Below, in pieces: positions 55,848-64,000 of a stretch of DNA of 64,000 bases. Made by a program: the position numbers and the translations under genes. Origin of the DNA: Tubulanus polymorphus (Eukaryota > Nemertea > Palaeonemertea > Tubulaniformes > Tubulanidae); the NCBI RefSeq assembly GCF_964204645.1, contig NC_134025.1, positions 6,825,001 to 6,889,000 on the forward strand. Direction: 5' to 3'. The notes under the pieces were generated by a model, which had not been told where the DNA came from, did not search any database, and was given only the letters and a program-made list of their open reading frames with translations. The first letter of the stretch is position 1, and the number at the start of each line of letters is the position of its first letter.

Positions 55848-58800
55848 AGTTGATACTAGTCTATTAAATGGGGCCCTGGAGTTTTTCTTGCTACAGTCTT
55901 TACAGTTACAGTGTTCTTATATTCGTATAATATTGTAGTACAGACTATCCAGTAAATCCAATGATGACCTAATCTGTGATATTAATTATTCACGTGTGTG
56001 ATATTCACATAATTGATATACAAGTTGAAGTATTACCTGAATGTGGTTATTCAAATGTTTAATGGATGAATCCGTTTCTATATACAATACTTGACTAATT
56101 CTGCTAAGTTTTTAGTGAATATGGTGGTAGAGAGGTTTTTTGAGTGTCTGATTTTTTCCTTTTTTACCCCTGTATCTTTGGTCTTGTGAATCTAGTATAC
56201 CCAAAGCAATAGATTCAGTTGAAAATTCATTTTGTTCTTATTGATCGCTTCAAAATATATGTGGCATAATCTATGAAATATCTATGTATTTTCAATCATC
56301 TAGGATTAATATGAAATACTCAATGAAATACTTGGAAATATCTAGGACCGCTCAGAGGCGTTACATACTTTATAGATTTATAATTCCTGTTATGAACTGT
56401 GTCCTTGAATTAGGATGGAATTTATGTTATTGCAAATATTTTGAGCCACTTGATTGTGTAGATATACTAACTAGGATTATGCATAAGGAGGCTCGGCTCA
56501 AAAACAGGACGGAGCTAAATTAATGTTGAAAAATCATCATCTGATAGAATTATTGCGTTATTAATTGGAAATCCTCAGACAGTTTGTCTGCCGTATGATT
56601 TATCACTACAGTCAAGAGATATGTAAAATATTCAGCGTGTTCTGAACTGGATTGATACTGGCGCTCCACAGTTCATATATTATCCGGCAATATTGTGCTA
56701 TCAGTGAGTGTTTTCCGCGCGCATGAATGTATCCCTCCCAGGTCTTCTCAATATCATGTAAGTGACTGACAGAAATTTATTTTCAATATCGATATGCTCA
56801 AGGTAGTATTTTTGAGCGACTTATAGTGCTTGCAAAAGTAAGCTTTTCCACGTGTTTGATGTAGCCTCTTAAAATGTAAATTGTCCTTAAACCCTGCGAA
56901 ATTTGCCTACGCTTTGCCCCAGCCTCCAATTTTACCGTGAATGTTATTTATCTATTATATGGCTCATATCCATATCATTCTTTGTTAATTCCGTCCAAAA
57001 AAAGAAATTCAGTATATACATATATATATATATATATATATGTATGTATATAACGCATTCAGAATACCGGGCAAAACTGCTCCTGTGCGGCGGGGAAAGC
57101 TTAGGTCTTGTATTACATTACATTGTTAATAAGTAATGATGCTTCACACTTGAATTCCCAAGATGTCGTTGCTGTTTTTTCTTGTGCCTTGATACAAAAT
57201 ATACTAATAACTGGGCCGAAACTATTTGTAATTTACCATAATTTGACAAGAGAATCCGTGTTATATTCAATATATAAATGATATATTTTGTGATGTTTAT
57301 GTTGAATTCTTTTATTCATCGAAAGTTTATGATGTTGCGATTCTCATAATTAAGCTTGAAGAGAAAGGGTTATCACTTTATTTGTTAAGAGATTTATTTT
57401 TCTGCTGTTATTTTTCGCATATTTTTCTGTTAGCTACAAGTAGTATATATATCATATCATATAGTTAATCGATTGTTTTTTCGTGAAGAATTATCATCGA
57501 GCCTCACTATTATATTGCGGCTGACTCTAAATTCTAAAACTGTACTGAGTTATGCGGATGGAGGAGTCTGCTGACGTAGATTAAAACTGGGCACTGTTGT
57601 ATGTTTGCGATTAATCATTTGCTTGTTTAAAAACCAATACACATCCACGACCCGTAGCATCAGTTACTGACGATCGTGAATCGAATAAAACTGTATTAGC
57701 CTTGAAAACGAGCATAAAAAAGCCTTCTTGTTTTATAGCTCGAGTAGTGAACTGTTTTATTGTCGCGATGTTGGTTATTAGTGCCTGATTAATTTGAAAA
57801 CCGACCCAGTCTGCCGTGCCTGTTCACAGAGAAAGAAGGAACAAATCTATTGTTGGATGCAATGGTTTGTTGGTTGTATCACAAACAGCCATCGTAGGAT
57901 GATAGATGCTGAAACTAGATGGATTACGCTATGATATCGGAGCACTGTAGGTTTTAGATTGCTTCAGGAGATAGCTTTATTCGCTTTCTATGTGAAGGGA
58001 TTCAAAAACGCTCGGCATTAATTGATAAAATGGTTCGAAAAAATGCAGTTTTTTAGGCCATCATAGCGATAGTTTAAGATCTGTATAAATTCTATTGAAT
58101 TTGAGTGTAATGATGATTATTACGGTAATTTTCTACAAATTTTGTACGTTTTTCATTTTAGTTACACTCACAAATTTTTCTGTTTCACTTGACAATCTTG
58201 CGACCAATAAACTTTCAGGTCATATGAAACATCGTTCATTGTTATTTGGTGTGGTGAGTCTGCTGTAACTGAGGGCTGGAATCAATCTGCGACCAACGAT
58301 GAAGAAATTGACATCGCCATCTCCTGATTAGAACTATAAAAATCCTAGCGTCACATACGAAAAACGTATATAAAACAACCATGTCCGTGTTCTAGATTCG
58401 AACCTACTCCACTTGAGAGGATAGAAATTTTGTTTATCGATATTGATTCTAAATGTTCAATAAAAATACATACATTCATAAATTCAAAACTCGTGAATAA
58501 TTGGAGCAGGCAATGTGATGATTTGGCCCGAGGTCGACGAACGAAAAGAAACGACTGTAATTTATTGTAGATGGTTGTTATTGATCAGAAAAACACAGTC
58601 GTCTCGCGAAGGTAATGATGTCGCGTCAGATAAAATATTTAGGTTGCTTAGTTGTACCACATCTACAAGAGATTACAATATATTCTTAATTCACAGATAT
58701 ATTGGAAGTATTTTGAGCGTCTCGCTTTTCGTCGGGTTTTTTCATTTTTTCTATGTTGTTTAAACGCATTTCATTGCTTATCCCCCCAAAACACAACGCA

Positions 58801-59138
58801 GTATAAACGACGGATTTACAACTACTGCTTACCTTGTTTTCAGCCACAGATGTACAACGTTGGTTTCATATTTCCGAACGACAAAATATATGATTCAGAA
58901 TTGATGCATTTTATCGTGTCTAATATAATGCATTTTATGTATCATCAAAATTATCTAAAATAGCCGTATAGTAGGGATAATTATTTCCCAAGCAAAATCA
59001 TTTCGAATGATCAATGTCTGCAGATCCTGGACGATTGCTTTTAGAAATCTAGTATATACGGGGATAACGCAATTTCTACTGAAAGTTATTTCAAGTCATC
59101 CATGTGGAATTTTTAAGTTGATAAGTGCACAATGATGT
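55848..59138. other. intergenic between DUSP and CYP20 genes
   Basis: AT-rich sequence with a short (TA)n run near 57015-57042. Several open frames of 60-100 codons (for example 58515-58763) have no recognisable domain or splice context, so nothing is called. The 3' UTR of the first CYP20-like gene occupies the right edge. Confidence 0.4.
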
Positions 59139-61918
59139 CTAGGCATCCCTTTCATTGATTGTTATCCATATTTCGTCTTTGGGACGAGATATCAAAGCAT
59201 AACTAGGTACAACGTCCTGTCCATCAACCAGGTGTATTTTGAATTGGCGTACGAATCTTGCCAAATACACGTACGCCTCAGCATATGCGAACCTGTATCC
59301 CGGACATTTTCTCTTACCAGCGAATCCAAACGGTTCAAATGCGTGCGGCGGACGAGTTTTAACTTGTTCTTTTGAGAACCTTTCCGGATCAAATCTGAAA
59401 ATTTCATGTATAAATCATACGACACGAAAATCTGACGTTCATGTCGAGTCAGCGTCAGAAATACAGAACTTTCATGTCACTTTTTTATACCAAGAAGCTT
59501 CATAATACATGCTTACTTGCGCGGTTCCGGGTATAACTTCTTATCGTAGGACAGGGCACTCAATGCCTGGAGTACTGGTGTCTGTAAAGTAACCGAAGAC
59601 AGAGTCGTGATTTATTTATTATCATAAATGCTAATTTCCCAATCTGTCGGTCAAAGATAAGTGAAGACTATCTCTTAATGATTTTTGTATGTTCATCTAT
59701 AAGGATATAATGCCCATACCCCTTTCGGTATGATATATCCATCCAGTACAGCATCTTCATCTCTGTATCGTGCAGCAATTGTACCGATCGCGCTACACCT
59801 CATAGTTTCATCAACGATTTGCTTCAAATACCTGATTGGAAAATTATACAAACAGATACATACACGTTTAAACATGAAGATCTTTGAGGAAACGAAAACA
59901 ACGAAATTAAAGATAGGAATGTATTTGGGGTATATATACTTAACGGCATATCTTGAGTATGCGCAGCTGAAACATCTTCACCTTTATCTAATAGTTCGGA
60001 CAATTCCGTGTACAGTTTTTCCTGTACATCCTCATGTGATGCCAGATAGTAGAGCGCCCAAGCCATTACTAGAATCATGTGTAATGAGTTTTACTATTTT
60101 TTTGCTTTATTCTTACATTAACTACTAAATCGAAAAAAAAATTCAGTAATGAATCTACTTACAATTGCCAGTATTGTGAAACCCTCCAACTACGTACAGC
60201 AATGCATCTGAATGAATTGTCTCATCGTCATAATCCGTATCCAAGAAGACGTCAATTAGTAGACGGTCTCCAGAGGGAGGATTATTACGACGATGCTCGA
60301 TGACGTCACTGATTGTCGAGTTCAGGTCATTCAGGGCTACACGGTATAACAAAGCAATAATGAATATTTAATCATTCGCCAATCATTGACTAACTTAGAG
60401 GGAAATCGTGTTACCTGATTTGTAAATTTTCTCTTCGGGACTGCCTGGTTTTACTGTATTGTCTAGCAAAGTATTTTCAATCTCTGCCCAGCACTATGTA
60501 ACAGAATTAGGTTGGTATTGAAGCTAGTTGAATGCAATGTTGGATAACGTAAATACAATATACACTTACAATATTATAATTATTACAGAATTTGTTCAAT
60601 GTCTCTTCATCTTTGAAATGATCTCCAAAACTTGCCAGAGAAATGGTTTTCAAGGCAAGTGCCATCATGTATTTATTCAGCGGAATATGTTCCTGGTCAT
60701 TGGCCATTTTCATCCATTTGTTGACCCATTCTTGTCCTAACTATTCATCAAATACATTTTTTAACTATTCATCAAATACATTTATGATACGTAATGTATG
60801 AGAAAGTAGGATGGGAGATTATCATTTTGAAATGAAAATGGGTCTTTGAAGAAAATGACACTAACTTCATTGAAGAGTGAATACAGCGCTTTTATCTCTT
60901 TGTAACCGTAACATCGATCGTAAAGTTTCCTCCTTCGTCGTCCCTCTTGACCATTAGTAAATTGTAAACATTTTGGGCCCAACAATGGTTCCAACATTCC
61001 TTTGAAAAGTGCCTCTGTAAAAATTTTTCGCATCAAGATTTTTGGCGCAACGTAATTACATATACACATTGGGAAAAATCACCAAAGGAAAGAAATTTCC
61101 ATATTATCAGGGATCACGAAATGAGAAAATGAACCAAGATTATGATAAGATTACGTATGATCACCTGGTCGATCAAATAAAGATTCCTCTTGAGTTAACA
61201 ACTGTGGCGATGCGATGCTGACAACCCATTCTTTGCCAATCCAGAAAGATACGATAGGTCCGTACTTACCGTGAATCTCAGTCATAAACTCGTGAAAGCC
61301 TCCCGCCTTTATAAGATCAGGAATGTTCCCCAAACTGAAAGAAAAATTCCATCACTTTATTTAACCTCTAAAACGTTTTTGAATCCATGATTGAACTCGA
61401 TAAGATCGAAATTTCCTTCATTTTTATGGTTTTCTCAATCTTGAAAAAAATTATCACTCGATTCACTAGGGTTAAAAGTTTAACTTTATAGACACTGAAT
61501 CAAACTATATATAAACTATAAAAGTAGGTCATAACCATTGATATCAGCTAAGAATGACGCCAGTCTTTATGTATCGGCATATAAATATTTTCAAGTTTTA
61601 GGGTTTTAAAAAAAATTTCTAAAGGTATTCATCGATACAACTCTTTATGCAACGATATAACTCTTTTTTTCGGAATATTACTTACTCGAGATCTGACGGT
61701 TCGAAACCTGGGATCTTTCTTTCTTTTTTTCTTATCTAGAAATATTTCGAAATATCTTGCAGTTGGGAACGAACAGATCCAACAATTCGGAATAAGTCCA
61801 TTATCACAGCAAGTAATATGTAATCAAAGTCAAATTGCAGACTTACCTTATAAAGACCACAAAGGAAAATTGCAACAGCACATACAACAAGAAAAGAAAG
61901 TAATATCAAACCAAACAT
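59139..61918 (-). CDS. CYP20A1: CYP20-like cytochrome P450, copy 1
   Basis: Eleven exons on the - strand: 61918-61847, 61735-61686, 61334-61165, 61014-60866, 60740-60570, 60493-60415, 60336-60163, 60068-59945, 59831-59720, 59581-59517, 59394-59139; 1422 bases, 473 residues. It has an N-terminal membrane anchor (LILLSFLVVCAVAIFL) and then GNIPDLIKAGGFHEF and KYGPIVSFWIG, which are CYP20 landmarks. The I-helix reads GGFHNTG, the ExxR region ETMRCSAIG, and the heme ligand Cys sits in GFAGKRKCPGYRFA. CYP20A1 is an orphan microsomal P450 without an agreed substrate. A second copy lies immediately upstream. Exon 5 is preceded by a 24-base tandem duplication covering its acceptor. Confidence 0.9.
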
Positions 61919-62347
61919 CTTGGTTAATTTTCAATGCGCAATGGCAAAACAACGAAGAAATACACATGACTTTAGAACCTGACCTAAATAGCCGCGTTCA
62001 ACCCTGGAATGATGATATCATAACGACTTCTCATTAAAAGCCTATACAGTGTTTGGACTTTGGAAAAAACTTCACTTTCAGTGAAATTCTTGACTGACTG
62101 ACCTGCGACAAACAACTTTCATCAAAATGCGCCATTCTAAAGAAAACGTGGGTTTAAAGATACATGTGTATATTTCATGATTTTAAGATACATTCCTTTA
62201 AAAACTTATATTTTCTAGCATCATAATCTTATACGTTGTGGACAATATTACATACACATCATTCCATTCCGTTATTGCTCATGGTGTAATGCATTTTATA
62301 TGTTACAAAGTTTACAGTTCTGATCTCTATAGCTTTTAGAGACTTAT
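61919..62347. other. spacer between the two CYP20-like genes
   Basis: Holds the promoter and 5' UTR of copy 1 and the 3' UTR of copy 2 within about 430 bases. No further gene seen; no canonical AATAAA was found on the - strand for copy 2. Confidence 0.45.
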
Positions 62348-64000
62348 CTATTCCTTTCTTTCAGAGATAGTAATGTTTATGTCCTTATCGGGATGGGTAA
62401 CCAGACCATAAACCGGCCGAATTATTTGGCCAGGTACTATTTTCAATTCGAATTTTCGAACAATTCGTGCAAGGAAAACGTAACTTTCATAATTTGAAAA
62501 TCTGTATCCTAGACATTTCCTCTTTCCAGCGAATCCAAACGGTTCAAAGGCGTGTGGTGGACGAGTCTTAACTTGTTCTTTCGAAAACCTATCTGGATCG
62601 AATCTGGAATAGTTAAAATAGTTAAAATATCTAATCGTTGAGTCAGAATTCTTATTCACTCTAGCAATGTGGTACAATAAATTAGGCAGTGCCTTACTTG
62701 TGCGGCTGTGGATATAACTTTTCATCTTGAAAGCAAACACCGAATGCTTGAATGACTGATGTCTAAAATAGAATCTATACAAATATTAGAAAAAAAAATT
62801 AAGTCTATTCATGAAGGCCTATGATTAAATCTGTGAATGTATTATTTCATTCAATAGAATCACTGAGAATGAACGCGTACCCCTTTAGGTATGAGATATC
62901 CACCTAGGTAAATGTCACTATACTTATCATACCGAGCAGCCCAAGGGGCCACTGCAGAATAGCGAAGAGTTTCATTAACAACTTGTTGCAAATATCTGAA
63001 AATAATACTTTCTAAATATAGATAAATATTCGCTATTTGAGGAAAGTTTCGATTAAGTTTGATGCACAGTATACTCACGGCATTTGTGCAATCATGTCGG
63101 GTGTCATAACTTCATCTTTGTCAAATGTTTTTGAGACTTCATTCAAAAGTCTGTCTTGCACTTCGGTATGTATTGCCAGATAATACAATGCCCATGTCAT
63201 CACTACAAAGTTAATCGATATCAGTATCATCCTTTCCGTAATCCAATTAACTTAGACTAAACTATAAGATCTACCCACTGAATCCAGTCGTATGAAATCC
63301 ACCGATTAGCAATGTCATTGCATCGCCTGCAATCGATTCCTCATCTCCATCGTTTGCTTCGAGTATCGCATCAATAAGGCGCCATTTGTCATCCGTAGGT
63401 GAGTTCTTGCGACGATTCGCAATTATTTCGTGAATCACTGATTTCAAGTTTTTGAGAGCTGTAAAATATTAACATTGTTTACGGTGCTGATCTTATTGTC
63501 GGTATAAAGCCAACCTCGACTAAATCACCTAACTTATAGCGTTTCTCTTCGGGACTTCCAGGTTTCGATGGTGTTGCAGATATGACATTCTCCATTTCAG
63601 TCCAGCACTAAAAAATATAAAATTCAAACCATGCCCCGAGAACAAGATTATAAAAGATTATTAAAAAGTAACTTACAATATCATAGTTATTTTTGAAGGT
63701 AGTTATTGATTTCTGATCACTGAAATAATCTCCGAAATTGCATCTAGTAACGGATTTCAGAACAATTAGCGCCATGTGATCTGCGACATTAATATGCTGT
63801 CCATCAGCTAATGTGGTCCATTCATCAATCATTTCCTGGACTATCTGCAAGCACAAATAACTGGAGTCAGTGAGTCTCACAAAATGCTCCGGTTTGGGAC
63901 ATTTTTGGCCAGCATGAATGTACTTCTTTATTTGAATGAAAACATTTATTCATTTACATTTAAGGAAACTCACCGTGTTGAATACGGGGTAGAATTGATT
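62348..64000 (-). CDS. CYP20-like cytochrome P450, copy 2 (5' end outside)
   Basis: Partial. Exons on the - strand within the window: 64000-63974 (continuing past the edge), 63844-63677, 63607-63529, 63458-63279, 63202-63079, 62995-62881, 62762-62698, 62603-62348. Exon order, sizes and phases match copy 1 almost exactly (79, 124, 65 and 256 bases are identical), so this is a tandem duplicate. Motifs: DHMALIVLKSVTRCNFGDYF, I-helix GGFHTTGF, ETLRYSAVAPWAAR and heme loop GFAGKRKCLGYRF. It differs most from copy 1 in the middle and at the C-terminus (NITISERKE). Function as for CYP20-type P450s: monooxygenase on ER membranes, substrate unknown. The start codon lies beyond base 64000. Confidence 0.88.

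Noticed and set aside
61690-61705. GGTTCGAAACC resembling a tRNA B box
   Set aside because: It is part of CYP20 exon 2 coding sequence and no cloverleaf could be formed around it; no tRNA genes were found in the window.

Overview
The window reads as the genome of a marine spiralian invertebrate (mollusc, annelid, nemertean or brachiopod grade). It is AT-rich, intron-rich and gene-sparse. It carries long (AT)n microsatellites and many short inverted-repeat (MITE-like) elements, and its genes are recognisable animal orthologues with GT-AG introns. I could not fix the species from sequence alone, and all identifications were made by reading translations, without database searches.

Layout. 1-5.8 kb: the probable last coding exon of an unidentified + strand gene (1260-1381), then long non-coding sequence. 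6.0-9.4 kb: a divergent pair, FKBP2 (-, ER prolyl isomerase ending RDEL) and EIF3K (+), sharing a 0.5 kb promoter region. 9.8-16.1 kb: a tandem array of four intronless-CDS short-chain dehydrogenases (RDH11-14-like) on the - strand, of which two are intact, one has a single-base frameshift and one is heavily decayed. 18.8-20.7 kb: a + strand two-finger C2H2 zinc-finger protein. 22.3-40.8 kb: a complete 23-exon phospholipase D (PLD1/2 type, PX-PH-HKD-HKD). 43.1-44.3 kb: TMEM138 (-), convergent with PLD. 44.3-54.6 kb: a gene-poor stretch with foldback elements and one decayed coding-like block. 54.6-55.2 kb: a DUSP14/18-like dual-specificity phosphatase. 59.1-64.0 kb: two tandem CYP20-like cytochrome P450 genes (-), the second cut by the window edge.

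The most unusual part is intron 11 of PLD (29.7-35.8 kb). On the opposite strand it holds a compact family of three related receptor-like units, called here N1, N2 and N3. Each has a short ectodomain with a shared CxC signature, followed by a Ser/Thr-rich stalk. N2 and N3 go on to a single transmembrane helix and a cytoplasmic tail dense in tyrosine motifs: N2 has 19 tyrosines, including three YxPW repeats; N3 has three DYVN repeats of Grb2-SH2 type. N1 has no transmembrane exon of its own. The ectodomain and stalk exons are all phase 1-1, so N1 could be a secreted form or an alternative ectodomain spliced onto the N2 membrane and tail exons. I do not recognise this family and regard it as the best candidate for an undescribed system here.
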